Part shown: one piece after another, positions 55,901-64,000 of the stretch
Numbering within the stretch: position 1 is the first letter of the stretch
How the letters are laid out: every line of letters starts with the position of its first letter
DNA from: Chloroflexi bacterium HGW-Chloroflexi-6
GTDB lineage: Bacteria; Chloroflexota; Anaerolineae; Anaerolineales; Villigracilaceae
Assembly (NCBI GenBank): GCA_002840685.1
Contig: PHBU01000013.1
Coordinates: 1 to 64,000 of the forward strand
Reading direction: 5' to 3'
DNA: 64,000 nt
The notes under the pieces: model-generated
Database searches by the model: none
What the model was told of the DNA's origin: nothing
Seen by the model: only the letters and a program-made list of their open reading frames with translations
Program-made: the position numbers and the translations under genes

Positions 55901-57151
55901 ATGACTGAAAAGAAAGCCCCGATGCTTACCAACACCTTGCTGATCTTGCTGTTCAGCATGATTGTTGCCAACATCGGCGGGCAGATGTATGGACCGCTGC
56001 TGCCGCTGTACGTTCAGGAACTTGGCGCAGATATGAACCAGATCGGCATTTTCTTCACCCTGTCGATGGTCGCTCCGCTGCTCTTCCAAATCCTGGGCGG
56101 CTGGCTTTCGGATGCCATCGGACGCGTGCAGGCCATGGCGATCGGCAGCGTTGCCGGGTTGGCCGGATACCTGATGTTTGTGCTGGCGCCTTCCTGGCAG
56201 TGGCTTTTGTTGGCCATGGTAGGCATGGCGGTGGCAACCTCGTTTGTCGGGCCAAGTTTCCAGGCCTTTGTGGCCGAAGAATCGCCCGAAGAATCGCGCG
56301 GCAAGGTTTTCGGCATCGTTCAGGGACTGTTCCTGATCGTGGGCGTGATCGGCGCGCCGCTGGGCGGCTACCTGGCTGATAACTACGGATTCCGCCTGAT
56401 GTTTGGTGTTGCGGCCGGGCTATATGGGCTGGCAACCATCATCCGCCTGTTCATGGCGCGCAAGATCCGCCTGGCACAAAGCGCCCCCGGCGAAAAGCCG
56501 ACTTTTGCTCACCTGAAAACCAGCATTGCCTCGATCGTAGGCCTGCTGACCGCCGGCGGCGTGGTCACCTGGATCTTCCTCTCGGACGGTGTGGGCGATG
56601 TGACCTTCAGCATGGTCGGCAATCTCTTTCCGCTTTACCTGAACAACATCGTTGGCATCAGCATGACCGAATTGGGCATCCTGGGCGCTGTTTCTTCAGT
56701 AGCCTCGATGGTTTTCATGATGGCCGGCGGCGCATTATCCGATAAATATGGCGAGCGGGTCGGGATCGTGATCGGCAACCTGTTGGTCGGTGGCGCGATT
56801 TTCATCATGCTCAACGTGCAGACGCTGGCTCTGCTTTCTGTTGCCTGGATTTTGCTGGGAATCGGTCAGGCCCTGTTTGGCCCCGCCTACAGTTCTCTGA
56901 TCTCGAAAGCGGTCCCACAGAAGCTGCGCGGCACTGCCTTTGGGCTGTTCTCAACCAGCCTGGGGATTATCTCGCTGCCCGCGCCGTACTTGGGTGTGCT
57001 GCTCTGGGAAACCTTTAATCCCAAAGTGCCGTTCTACATCCCGCTGATCGCGATGATGTTGATGCTGCCGGTCGTCTGGATCAAGTTCCGACTGCCAAAA
57101 GCGCCCGACGCAGAAGAACCTGTTCCAGTTGCGGCACCAGTGGAAGGATAA
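55901..57151 (+). CDS. MFS transporter
   Basis: This 416-residue membrane protein has about 12 hydrophobic helices and the loop motif GGWLSDAIGRVQAM between helices 2 and 3, with GGALSDKYGERVG as its second-half equivalent. This is the standard drug/metabolite MFS layout. The substrate cannot be told. It is transcribed from its own strong promoter. Confidence 0.9.
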   Translation: MTEKKAPMLTNTLLILLFSMIVANIGGQMYGPLLPLYVQELGADMNQIGIFFTLSMVAPLLFQILGGWLSDAIGRVQAMAIGSVAGLAGYLMFVLAPSWQWLLLAMVGMAVATSFVGPSFQAFVAEESPEESRGKVFGIVQGLFLIVGVIGAPLGGYLADNYGFRLMFGVAAGLYGLATIIRLFMARKIRLAQSAPGEKPTFAHLKTSIASIVGLLTAGGVVTWIFLSDGVGDVTFSMVGNLFPLYLNNIVGISMTELGILGAVSSVASMVFMMAGGALSDKYGERVGIVIGNLLVGGAIFIMLNVQTLALLSVAWILLGIGQALFGPAYSSLISKAVPQKLRGTAFGLFSTSLGIISLPAPYLGVLLWETFNPKVPFYIPLIAMMLMLPVVWIKFRLPKAPDAEEPVPVAAPVEG

Positions 57152-57158
57152 AAAATTA

Positions 57159-57195
57159 CAGGGCTCGTCATCGATTATGATGACGAGCCCTGTTT
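57159..57195 (+). terminator. intrinsic terminator after the MFS gene
   Basis: CAGGGCTCGTCATC pairs perfectly with GATGACGAGCCCTG around GATTAT. It is followed by only a short T run. Confidence 0.8.
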
Positions 57196-57227
57196 GATTC
57201 CCGGCGCTTTGGCGTTACAATTTTAAG

Positions 57228-57695
57228 ATGACGACAAATTGGGTTTCCATTTCTGGAACAGTGGTCGAAGGCTATCGGGTGGCCTCCGGGCCGTCGAAAG
57301 ATTATCCTTACGGGGCGCTCGAACGACAACGTCCGCTCTTCAAAGCGCGCGGACTCGATCTGGACGGCTATTTCAACGGGACACTCAACATCGACATCCG
57401 CCCATTGATCTTCACGATGCTCAAGCCACAATACACCTTTGAGCATCTCGCCTGGACGGACCTGCACCCACCCGAAACTTTTTCCTTTTCGCGCTGCCGG
57501 GTCATTTTTCGAGGGCTGGCATACGATGGCTGGGTCTATTATCCGCACCCTGAAACCAAACTGCGCCACTTCCAAAACCCTTCGCTGTTGGAAGTGATTG
57601 CAATGCCAATCCCCGAAATCAGATACGGAGAGGCTGTGCAGGTGCGGGTCAACGCGGAAGAAATACTTGTTTCCGAAGCATCAACGAAGGGCTGA
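57228..57695 (+). CDS. hypothetical protein, remotely like CTP-dependent riboflavin kinase
   Basis: This 155-residue protein contains GYFNGTLNIDIRPLIF followed by a beta-rich region, which recalls the PGTLNV motif of archaeal CTP-dependent riboflavin kinases. The similarity is too weak for a firm call, and ribF is present elsewhere. It starts about 75 bp after the MFS stop and its 3' end overlaps the convergent purB gene by 15 bp. Confidence 0.6.
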   Translation: MTTNWVSISGTVVEGYRVASGPSKDYPYGALERQRPLFKARGLDLDGYFNGTLNIDIRPLIFTMLKPQYTFEHLAWTDLHPPETFSFSRCRVIFRGLAYDGWVYYPHPETKLRHFQNPSLLEVIAMPIPEIRYGEAVQVRVNAEEILVSEASTKG

Positions 57696-59066
57696 TCGTA
57701 TCGCCGCGGCCAGCGCTCGCGCCCTGTGCGGCGCGTCACCGACGTGGTGGCTGTACTCCATCAGCTCACGGATCTGGGCGGGGGCCAGAAAGGCCAACAG
57801 GCGCGCGTCAGCGGTCAGGTTCTCCACCAGCGGATTCGGCTCCCCGGCGCGGACAGCCGCCCAGGCGGTCATGGCCTGTTCGCGCAGGATCTCGTGCATG
57901 TCCTGGCGGCTGGCCCCGGCTTTGGCGGCAGCCATCAGCACCCGTTCGGTGGCCGCAAATGGCCCGTAGATCGACAGGTTGCGGGCCATGGCGGCCTCGT
58001 CCACGCGCAGGTTTTTGAGAACACCCGTCGCGGTCAGCAAAATCTCATCAACGGCCAGAAAGGCCTCGGGGAGCATGATCCGGCGGTTGGCCGAATCGTC
58101 CAGAGTCCGTTCGAGCAGCGAGTGGGCGGCGTTGTCCCAGGCCAGGCGAGGAAGTCCCGCCACGTAACGGGCCAACGAATCGATCTTCTCGGCTCTGATC
58201 GGGTTGCGCTTGAAAGGCATGGCCGACGAACCGACCTGCTTCGCGCCAAACGGCTCGGCCAGTTCACCGATCGGCGGCGATTGCAGCACGCGCAGATCGA
58301 AGGCAAACTTATACAGGCTGGCAGCCAGGCCGGAGAGCGCAGAAACAATGCTAAAATCCTGCTTGCGCGGATAGGTCTGGGTGGCAACCGGGTAGAAGGG
58401 CAGATCCAGCTTTTCAGACATGGTCTGCTCGAAAAGCGGGACATTTTCCAGCCCGAATAATTCGCCATAGCTCGCGCCGGTGCCGACCGCGCCCTTGAAG
58501 CCTTTGCCGCGCACCTGTTCGCACTGCTGGCGAATGGCCTGGTAATCTTCGAACAGATCCTGGGCGTACATCGCCAGCCGGTAGCCAAGCGTGGACGGTT
58601 CCGCGGGCTGCAGATGGGTGAAGGCGATCAACGGGGTCTCGGCATACTGCTCGATTTTCGCGGCAAACAGCCCCAAGACAGCCGACAATTTTTCGAGGGT
58701 CAGCTCGAGCGCCGCCCGCAAGCGCAGGGCATCGGCGTTGTCCTCGACATCCATCGAGGTCGCGCCGAGGTGAATGACTCCGCCGCCAAGCGGGCATTGT
58801 TCGGCGTAAGCGCGCACTTCGGCCATCAGATCATGGTGGATCTCGGCCTCGATCTCAAGCGCGCGAACGATATCGACCTGCTCGACATGGGCGCGCAGGT
58901 CGGCGGCCTGTTCAGCCGTCACCAGGCCATAAGTCTGCTGCACTTCAGCCAGGGCAACCCAGATCTGACGCCACAAGCGGCGTTTGTGCTCCTCGCTCCA
59001 CAACTGGCGCATTTCGGGCGAGGCGTAACGAAATGAAAAAGGGGATTGGTAGGAAGAATGATTCAT
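57681..59066 (-). CDS. purB: adenylosuccinate lyase
   Basis: This 461-residue enzyme acts twice in purine synthesis, on SAICAR and adenylosuccinate. Diagnostic segments are HLGATSMDVEDNADALRL, FTHLQPAEPSTLGYR and the fumarase/ASL signature GSSAMPFKRNP. The ATG start MNHSSYQSPF was preferred over a GTG nine codons earlier. It overlaps the convergent hypothetical gene by 15 bp and is divergent from rocF. Confidence 0.96.
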   Translation of the reverse strand: MNHSSYQSPFSFRYASPEMRQLWSEEHKRRLWRQIWVALAEVQQTYGLVTAEQAADLRAHVEQVDIVRALEIEAEIHHDLMAEVRAYAEQCPLGGGVIHLGATSMDVEDNADALRLRAALELTLEKLSAVLGLFAAKIEQYAETPLIAFTHLQPAEPSTLGYRLAMYAQDLFEDYQAIRQQCEQVRGKGFKGAVGTGASYGELFGLENVPLFEQTMSEKLDLPFYPVATQTYPRKQDFSIVSALSGLAASLYKFAFDLRVLQSPPIGELAEPFGAKQVGSSAMPFKRNPIRAEKIDSLARYVAGLPRLAWDNAAHSLLERTLDDSANRRIMLPEAFLAVDEILLTATGVLKNLRVDEAAMARNLSIYGPFAATERVLMAAAKAGASRQDMHEILREQAMTAWAAVRAGEPNPLVENLTADARLLAFLAPAQIRELMEYSHHVGDAPHRARALAAAIRSALR

Positions 59067-59137
59067 ACCCAAATCATACCGCAGAAAATTCACGCAGGTA
59101 GGTATAATTTGCGCTTGCCAAAGAAAAAGGAGACAAA

Positions 59138-60037
59138 ATGAAAATAGATATTATCGGTGTACCGGTCGATCTCGGCGCAGGGAGGCGCGGGGTCGATATG
59201 GGCCCCAGCGCCATCCGCTATGCCCACCTGCAGCAGGAACTCGAAAAGCTCGGTTATGAAGTCCACGACAAGGGCAACGTCGAAGTGCCGATCGCTGAAA
59301 CCTGCAACGTCAACGAACCCAAATTGCGCTACATCGACTGCATCGTCCCGATGGCGCGCCGCACTGCGGGCGCGGTGGCAACCTCCATCCAGGCCGGGCG
59401 CTTCCCGGTTGTGCTGGGCGGCGACCACAGCATTGCCCTGGGTTCGATCCGCGGGGCGGCCCGCCAGCGAAAGATCGGCGTTTTGTGGGTCGATGCCCAC
59501 GCCGATTTCAACACGCCTGAAACAACCCCATCCGGCAACATCCACGGCATGCCGCTGGCCGCCCTGTGCGGATACGGCGACCGGCGCCTGGTGCAATTAT
59601 GGGAGGAAAGCATCCCGGTGATCGACCCGCGCCGGGTGGCGATCATCGGCGCGCGCGACCTGGACAGCGGCGAAAAACCGCTGCTGCGCGAGGCCGGGGT
59701 GCTGGTGATGGGCATGGAGCAGATCGACCGCATGGGCATGTTCGAGGCCCTCTCAAAGGCCATCGCCCGCATCTCTCAGGATGTAGATGGGATCTACCTG
59801 TCCTTCGACATGGACTCGCTCGAACCCCGCCACGCCCCCGGGGTTGGGACGCCGGTTACGGGAGGCCTGACTTACCGTGAAGCGCACCTGGCCTGTGAAA
59901 TGGCCTACGAAACCGGCAAACTGCTCGGCATCGACATGGTCGAGAGCAACCCGATCCTCGACACCGGCAACCAGACAGCGCGCCTGTCAGTGGAATTGGT
60001 TACATCCGCAGTCGGCCGCCGCACCTGGGGCGATTAG
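59138..60037 (+). CDS. rocF: arginase
   Basis: This 299-residue enzyme hydrolyses arginine to ornithine and urea. The manganese-binding motifs GGDHSIALG, DAHADFNTPE and SFDMDSLEP are intact. AAGGAGACAAA precedes the ATG. The last 119 bp of the gene region are repeated 1810 bp downstream. Confidence 0.95.
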   Translation: MKIDIIGVPVDLGAGRRGVDMGPSAIRYAHLQQELEKLGYEVHDKGNVEVPIAETCNVNEPKLRYIDCIVPMARRTAGAVATSIQAGRFPVVLGGDHSIALGSIRGAARQRKIGVLWVDAHADFNTPETTPSGNIHGMPLAALCGYGDRRLVQLWEESIPVIDPRRVAIIGARDLDSGEKPLLREAGVLVMGMEQIDRMGMFEALSKAIARISQDVDGIYLSFDMDSLEPRHAPGVGTPVTGGLTYREAHLACEMAYETGKLLGIDMVESNPILDTGNQTARLSVELVTSAVGRRTWGD

Positions 60038-60049
60038 TTCTCGGCTCGA
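59931..60049 (+). repeat. direct repeat, copy A (3' end of rocF)
   Basis: This is the genuine 3' end of rocF plus 12 bp after the stop. Copy B at 61741-61859 differs at 7 of 119 positions. Confidence 0.9.
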
Positions 60050-60372
60050 TCGGTTGCAGCAAGTTTTTCGAACCACCCAGCTTCTTGGAATGAAGGCTGC
60101 CATGCTGCAAATGTTCCGTGCGGGCGGGTAAATAACAATGCAAACGTGTATCCAAAGGCGATTCGAGATAAGTTGCAGGCTAATCAGGCTGCATGATTTA
60201 CCTATTCACCTAAAGATGGTTCATCCCCCTGGTTCATCCCTTCTGGGTGTGTTGCCAACTTCTGGTTGCAAGGAAACTTAGACGCTATCTGCGATCCTGT
60301 ACGTTAATGGATAGGTAATTTGTATATGCAGATTTCATCTTGCGAAGATCATGTAACCTTATGGAGCCTAAT
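60038..60372. other. intergenic region, no gene
   Basis: No convincing gene was found. It begins with TTCTCGGCTCGA, a short motif that recurs at 61691 and 61848. Small open frames here lack starts and family resemblance. The following lipoprotein has GGAG at proper distance from its ATG. Confidence 0.55.
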
Positions 60373-61641
60373 ATGAACATCTACAAAAAGACACCTTTAT
60401 CGATAATATTAATGGTGGTCTGCTTTCTGACAGCCTGTTCGCCTGTGGTTACTCCTGCTCCAAATTTGGCGACAAGCGCTACCGAGGCTCAACCTACCGA
60501 AACGTCAGCCCCAAAGGTTGAATATACTCCAACCTATGTTCCGACCGCGACAACCCAGGCTCATTCCGATAATCTGACAAGGGATTGCGCAAAAATAATT
60601 TCAGGCCCTCCGTCCGATGTTCAATTGGCAGGTTTGCTTGTGATCAAACCTTATGAAGATCGCGCCAGTTCTTACCTTTTGGATTTGTCCACAGGAAATA
60701 AAACATCCCTTGGGAGAAGTTTTCGCGAAACAGTGTCTCCAAATGGGAAGTTGCTGGCTTATGCAGATTTGGATACCGGTTCGATTGTCATTGCAGATAA
60801 CACCGGTAAAAAGATAAGAACCGTGCCGGACCCTGATGAAAGATTAAACCCTGCATACTGGCTTGACAACCAACATTTATCGCTTGACCATCGCCAGGGT
60901 GAGTTTGGTGGCCCTTACATGGTGAGTTCCATGATAACTTTAGACCCATTAACCGGGAATATGCAGGAGCAAATGCCTGAATTTCCAAATTTGGATACTT
61001 TTTTTAGCCCGCTCGGTTGGGCAGTATCCACAAGATTCCTTATCAATCCTGAACTCACCCATGTTATTTATCAGGCTCGAGAAGATTATGGTAGTTTGTT
61101 GATACTATGGGATATTAACGCTAAAAAAGAAATTGCAAGAATACCCGGTGTTCATGTAGAGACTCCTTGGTGGTCTCCAGATGGAACAAAAATTGTTATA
61201 GGCTTGGTTCCAAAATATATTAAAGATGATAATTTGCCGTTTGTGGATGGAGGGGATTTGTTTACACTTGATGCTACAGGAAAGTTTGAACGCTTGACGT
61301 ATTTGACTACTGTCCACTATGCGGTAGAAATGTCTTACACTTGGTCTCCAGATGGAAAATCTATCGCTTTTATGCTTCAAGTTGCGCCTGATAATAAAAA
61401 TATCGCAAATGCTGTTCCCGAGCTGTCCATCCTTGATATGGAAACACGTCAGGTAACCAATCTCTGTATTCCGGGAGGCGGCCTTACCTGGTCTCCGGAT
61501 GGTAAATATATGTTGATTAATCAAGGCTTGAATGATGGAAAAGAAAAGAACGAAGTCTATCTTGTTGATCTGGAGAATAAATCAGCCTGGAAAGTCGCAG
61601 AAAACGCCGAAGGTCGAGGCTGGATGATAGAACAGCCATAG
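60373..61641 (+). CDS. beta-propeller lipoprotein
   Basis: This 422-residue protein has a lipoprotein signal (LTAC), a Thr/Pro-rich linker, then blades with TVSPNGKLLAYAD, PWWSPDGTKIVIG, YTWSPDGKSIAFM and LTWSPDGKYMLIN, as in TolB/WD40-like propellers. It is AT-rich relative to rocF and resembles the 35.7-kb lipoprotein, including a CAKII motif after the linker. The start follows GGAGCCTAAT. The function is unknown. Confidence 0.85.
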   Translation: MNIYKKTPLSIILMVVCFLTACSPVVTPAPNLATSATEAQPTETSAPKVEYTPTYVPTATTQAHSDNLTRDCAKIISGPPSDVQLAGLLVIKPYEDRASSYLLDLSTGNKTSLGRSFRETVSPNGKLLAYADLDTGSIVIADNTGKKIRTVPDPDERLNPAYWLDNQHLSLDHRQGEFGGPYMVSSMITLDPLTGNMQEQMPEFPNLDTFFSPLGWAVSTRFLINPELTHVIYQAREDYGSLLILWDINAKKEIARIPGVHVETPWWSPDGTKIVIGLVPKYIKDDNLPFVDGGDLFTLDATGKFERLTYLTTVHYAVEMSYTWSPDGKSIAFMLQVAPDNKNIANAVPELSILDMETRQVTNLCIPGGGLTWSPDGKYMLINQGLNDGKEKNEVYLVDLENKSAWKVAENAEGRGWMIEQP

Positions 61642-61740
61642 CTATTGTCTAATAGACTTTGCCGGAAACAAGCAATGGTATATAGCGATAGTTCTCGGCT
61701 CGACCAGCCTGACCACCGACTCAACCGGGACAAAGATGTT

Positions 61741-61859
61741 TCGACATGGTCGAGAGCAACCCGATCCTCGACACCGGCAACCAGATGGCGCGCCTGTCTG
61801 TGGAATTGGTTACATCCGCCGTCGGCCGCCGCACCTGGAACGATTAGCTCTCGGCTCGA
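61741..61859 (+). pseudogene. arginase 3'-end fragment (direct repeat, copy B)
   Basis: This 119-bp segment copies the last 35 or so codons of rocF including its TAG stop. It has 7 substitutions against copy A, giving only two changed residues (Thr to Met, Gly to Asn) and several silent changes. It has no start and cannot make arginase. Confidence 0.85.
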
Positions 61860-61876
61860 CCAGCCTGGATAAAACG

Positions 61877-63007
61877 ATGAGAAGAATAAACCCCCTTTAT
61901 TTTGCCCTATTGTTTTTGGCTTTTTTCGCCATTTCCTGTACTGCAACAACTGTGCCGTCACAAAAGGCCGAAGCCACGTTAGTTACTCTTGAAACTCTTG
62001 CAGAGACGCAAACGCCAACATCGACTCTCACTCCCGCAATCCCTGTGATGGAGTTACCGAATAGCACACAAACAATAATACCAATACCTATACCATCAGC
62101 AACAAATCAAATAAACATTCGCGAAAAACTACTTTCGGGAATGTATTTAATTTATTGGGTTGATTATGATTATGAAATTCATGTTATGCCTTTTCAAGAT
62201 TTGAGAAGGCCTGTTGTAATGTTTGAAAATGTTTTGCCAATGGGATTTGATATTTCCCCGAATGGTGATTATTATCTTTATTCTGACTTAGACAAGGGGA
62301 TAGTGCTTTACAATGTGTCGTCAGAGGCTTTGGAACCATTTTTTTACGCTGAAAGTTCGTTGCCGCACTTCAATAGCCCGATGTGGTCAAAAAATGGTGA
62401 CAAAATTGTTTTTGTTGCTACCGATTTTCTCTATGATGAGTCCATTTTTGTAAGGGATGTAACAACAGGCAAGAGTAAATTATTAACCCCTTGGCGGGGT
62501 ACTAAGTCTCAACCTTGCTGGTCTCCCGATGATAAGTGGATTGCATTTATTTCAGACCAAATAAAGTTTGATAATGAATACTTTCCCAGGCATTCGATAT
62601 ACTTGCTTGATTCCCAATGCTTCAACAATCTTGATGGTTGCCAGGATAGTTTAATTTCATTAATACCTTTTTTTGAAAATAACATTGAGAGCTTATCCTG
62701 GTCACCGCAAGGAGAACTTACCTTTGTGACGACAATAGAAGGCCAGTATGGTATTTTTTCGTCACTTCCAGATGGAGATAAATTAAGTTTGCTTTTTGCT
62801 GGCAATCCTTCTTTTCGCATAGGACCACTAGTGTGGTCAGAAAATGGTGATTATCTTGCTTTTACTCAGATAACACCATCTATAGATGTAAATCTCCCCA
62901 ACAATGCGGATATTTATGTACTAGATATTATGACTGGTGAAGTAATTAATATCACAAATACTCCATCTGGCTCGGAAATTGTCAATTCTTGGCTTAATGT
63001 TAAGTGA
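61877..63007 (+). CDS. beta-propeller lipoprotein
   Basis: This 376-residue protein has a lipoprotein signal (FAISC), a Thr-rich linker, and blades with DISPNGDYYLYSD, PMWSKNGDKIVFV, PCWSPDDKWIAFI, LSWSPQGELTFVT and LVWSENGDYLAFT. The longer in-frame start lies inside the arginase fragment and is unlikely; MRRINPLY begins the signal. It is a diverged paralog of the preceding lipoprotein and is distinctly AT-rich. Confidence 0.82.
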   Translation: MRRINPLYFALLFLAFFAISCTATTVPSQKAEATLVTLETLAETQTPTSTLTPAIPVMELPNSTQTIIPIPIPSATNQINIREKLLSGMYLIYWVDYDYEIHVMPFQDLRRPVVMFENVLPMGFDISPNGDYYLYSDLDKGIVLYNVSSEALEPFFYAESSLPHFNSPMWSKNGDKIVFVATDFLYDESIFVRDVTTGKSKLLTPWRGTKSQPCWSPDDKWIAFISDQIKFDNEYFPRHSIYLLDSQCFNNLDGCQDSLISLIPFFENNIESLSWSPQGELTFVTTIEGQYGIFSSLPDGDKLSLLFAGNPSFRIGPLVWSENGDYLAFTQITPSIDVNLPNNADIYVLDIMTGEVINITNTPSGSEIVNSWLNVK

Positions 63008-63112
63008 CTTGACATGCCTCGGATTTATAACCAAGTAAAATGAGAGAATTGATCTTCACTTGAGAGCAAGGACGGCGTTCTCTGAATCGGGGTTCAAGCG
63101 TCTCCTTTAATC

Positions 63113-63140
63113 AGAAACATCCCTAAACGGGGATGTTTCT
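63113..63140 (-). terminator. stem-loop after the tRNA-Gln gene
   Basis: AGAAACATCCC pairs perfectly with GGGATGTTTCT immediately after the tRNA CCA end. No T run follows, so it may be a processing or rho-independent-like structure. Confidence 0.6.
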
Positions 63141-63232
63141 GGCTGGGGGCAAAGGACATTGTTCCCGTATTGGGGGTCGAACCGCTACTAACTGATCCAG
63201 AGTCAGTCGTCCTGCCATTAGACGAGCCCCCA
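63140..63232 (-). tRNA. tRNA-Gln(CTG) with expanded T-arm region
   Basis: The acceptor TGGGGGC pairs with GCCCCCA, followed by discriminator G and an encoded CCA. The D-arm (GTC/GAC) and anticodon arm (ACTGA-CTCTGGA-TCAGT, anticodon CTG) are canonical for glutamine. The part between the anticodon arm and the 3' acceptor strand is 40 nt rather than the usual 22, and the TTCGA T-loop lacks a clean 5-bp T-stem. Total length is 93 nt. It may be a damaged or unusual tRNA. Confidence 0.65.
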
Positions 63233-63287
63233 ATCCCACAGCGGCGGCGTGTAACCGGGCAACCCTTTTCACCCCACACCGGCGCGA

Positions 63288-63325
63288 CCGAAGGCCCCTT
63301 CGACTGGCTCAGGGCAACGCTTCGG
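63288..63325. repeat. REP-like palindromic element
   Basis: CCGAAG and CTTCGG bracket CCCTTCGACTGGCTCAGGGC, a motif very common as a dispersed repeat in bacterial genomes. Confidence 0.55.
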
Positions 63326-63335
63326 ATTAATATTT

Positions 63336-63341
63336 TATAAT
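63336..63341 (+). promoter_or_regulatory. -10 element before the small membrane protein gene
   Basis: A perfect TATAAT lies 56 bp before the chosen ATG. No -35 was recognised. Confidence 0.35.
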
Positions 63342-63397
63342 GCCCGCTGGCATTGCCCTGTGGGTACGACCCTTATGTATGTGTGAGAAAAAATAAG

Positions 63398-63796
63398 ATG
63401 ATTCAACAAATTGGTTATCTGTTTTCTTTAATTATCGCAACTTTGGCCTGCATGTTTTTTTTGCTAGGCATGTATCTTGGATTAAAAAATTATAGTCAAA
63501 TTTTGTTGGGAAAAGAAACAGGGTTAAGATATTCTATTTTGGGTATATTTGGTTTTAGTATGGCCTTTGTTATCTTCTCAACAACAAAAAAAGGATTTTC
63601 ATGGGGTACTCTAGTTTTTTCTTGTATCGTAGCATTTGTAATAGCTTTTTTTCTATACATTGATGTTCTTATACGAAGAAAAACAGCAGTTCTTTTAGAT
63701 GATTTAAAAAGAAACCCATCATCACTATTTAAAATTCTCTTCAATAGAACTGCTGATGATGACACAAGTGATGAAAATAGGAAAAATAAAACGTAG
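63398..63796 (+). CDS. small hypothetical membrane protein
   Basis: This protein of about 132 residues has three predicted membrane helices (about residues 6-28, 42-60 and 68-88) followed by a charged cytoplasmic tail. It is AT-rich. The start at MIQQIGYLF was chosen because a longer frame has no start near a ribosome-binding site. I do not recognise a family. Confidence 0.5.
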   Translation: MIQQIGYLFSLIIATLACMFFLLGMYLGLKNYSQILLGKETGLRYSILGIFGFSMAFVIFSTTKKGFSWGTLVFSCIVAFVIAFFLYIDVLIRRKTAVLLDDLKRNPSSLFKILFNRTADDDTSDENRKNKT

Positions 63797-63924
63797 GGCC
63801 ATGGATCAATAATAAGTAAAAATAGATGGTACTGATCACTTTGCAGCTACCACCGGCAAATCCATTTGAAAATCCTGTAATATAAGGATGGTAACTATCT
63901 GATAAAAAAGCGAATGGTTTGCTT

Positions 63925-63981
63925 GTAGGTTGGAATTTATTCTGGCCCTAAACACGATAATCAGAATAAATTCCAACCTAC
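63925..63981. repeat. 20-bp perfect inverted repeat
   Basis: GTAGGTTGGAATTTATTCTG and its exact complement are separated by 17 bp. It looks like a miniature repeat element at an AT-rich gene-free window end; the preceding 125 bp hold nothing recognisable. Confidence 0.75.
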
Positions 63982-64000
63982 ACTTTTCAAGCGAGATACC

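Noticed and set aside
63094-63279. 61-residue minus-strand protein frame
   Set aside because: It spans the tRNA-Gln; peptides of the form GGSSNGRTTDSG are a known by-product of reading tRNA genes as protein.
1-64000. CRISPR array, prophage, insertion sequence
   Set aside because: No regularly spaced repeats, phage structural genes or transposase frames were found.

Overview
The window looks like chromosome of an anaerobic or facultative member of Chloroflexota, class Anaerolineae. This is an inference from gene content: 2-oxoacid:ferredoxin oxidoreductase, many short-tailed lipoproteins without obvious outer-membrane machinery, a DUF3090/SCO1664 pair, an Flp-type pilin, and moderately high GC with AT-richer islands. 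No phage, transposase, CRISPR array or rRNA was seen.

Layout. 0.1-2.9 kb (minus): a four-subunit 2-oxoacid (VorB/Kor-type) ferredoxin oxidoreductase. 3.2-6.4 kb (plus, divergent): a secreted dodecaheme cytochrome c lipoprotein interrupted by one in-frame TGA that is followed by a bacterial SECIS-like hairpin, then a lipoprotein with four rhodanese domains. 6.5-8.8 kb: ECF sigma, zinc-finger membrane anti-sigma and a bactofilin-like membrane protein. 8.9-14.8 kb: C45 peptidase, ManA, MenG/UbiE with two further methyltransferases, a CoA-binding protein and RNase Z. 14.8-16.5 kb (minus): methylmalonyl-CoA mutase catalytic subunit. 16.7-21.2 kb: a two-gene ATPase/nuclease-like plus membrane-spanning SF2 helicase operon. 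21.2-31.5 kb: diguanylate cyclase, DUF3090/SCO1664, homoserine dehydrogenase, SlyD, Flp pilin, endonuclease III, asparaginase, a degenerate MBL-fold protein and a GAF/PAS histidine kinase. 31.6-43 kb: HAD phosphatase, LipB, FHA protein, cysteine-desulfurase-like protein, HD hydrolase, a beta-propeller lipoprotein, T-box-controlled serS, DUF456, esterase, YbaK, HhH protein and an ABC-F ATPase preceded by a short leader ORF and terminator. 43.4-51.3 kb: the translation cluster nusA-ylxR-infB-rbfA-nrnA-truB-ribF plus a DUF3267 protein. 51.4-60 kb: lipoproteins, an Rrf2 regulator, hutU with an MFS transporter, purB and rocF. 60-64 kb: AT-rich beta-propeller lipoproteins, a repeated arginase tail, an unusual tRNA-Gln and palindromic repeats.

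The best candidate for something undescribed is the cytochrome/rhodanese pair. A TGA codon lies in frame between heme motifs 1 and 2. The only secretion signal is upstream of it and 11 of 12 heme sites are downstream. A perfect 7-bp hairpin with a G-starting loop begins 10 nt after the codon. This fits selenocysteine insertion in an extracytoplasmic multiheme cytochrome that may work with a sulfur/selenium-handling rhodanese lipoprotein. A sequencing error or a genuine nonsense mutation has to be excluded. Second-tier candidates are the uORF-terminator attenuator in front of the ABC-F gene, the membrane helicase operon, and the tRNA-Gln with an 18-nt expansion of its T-arm region.
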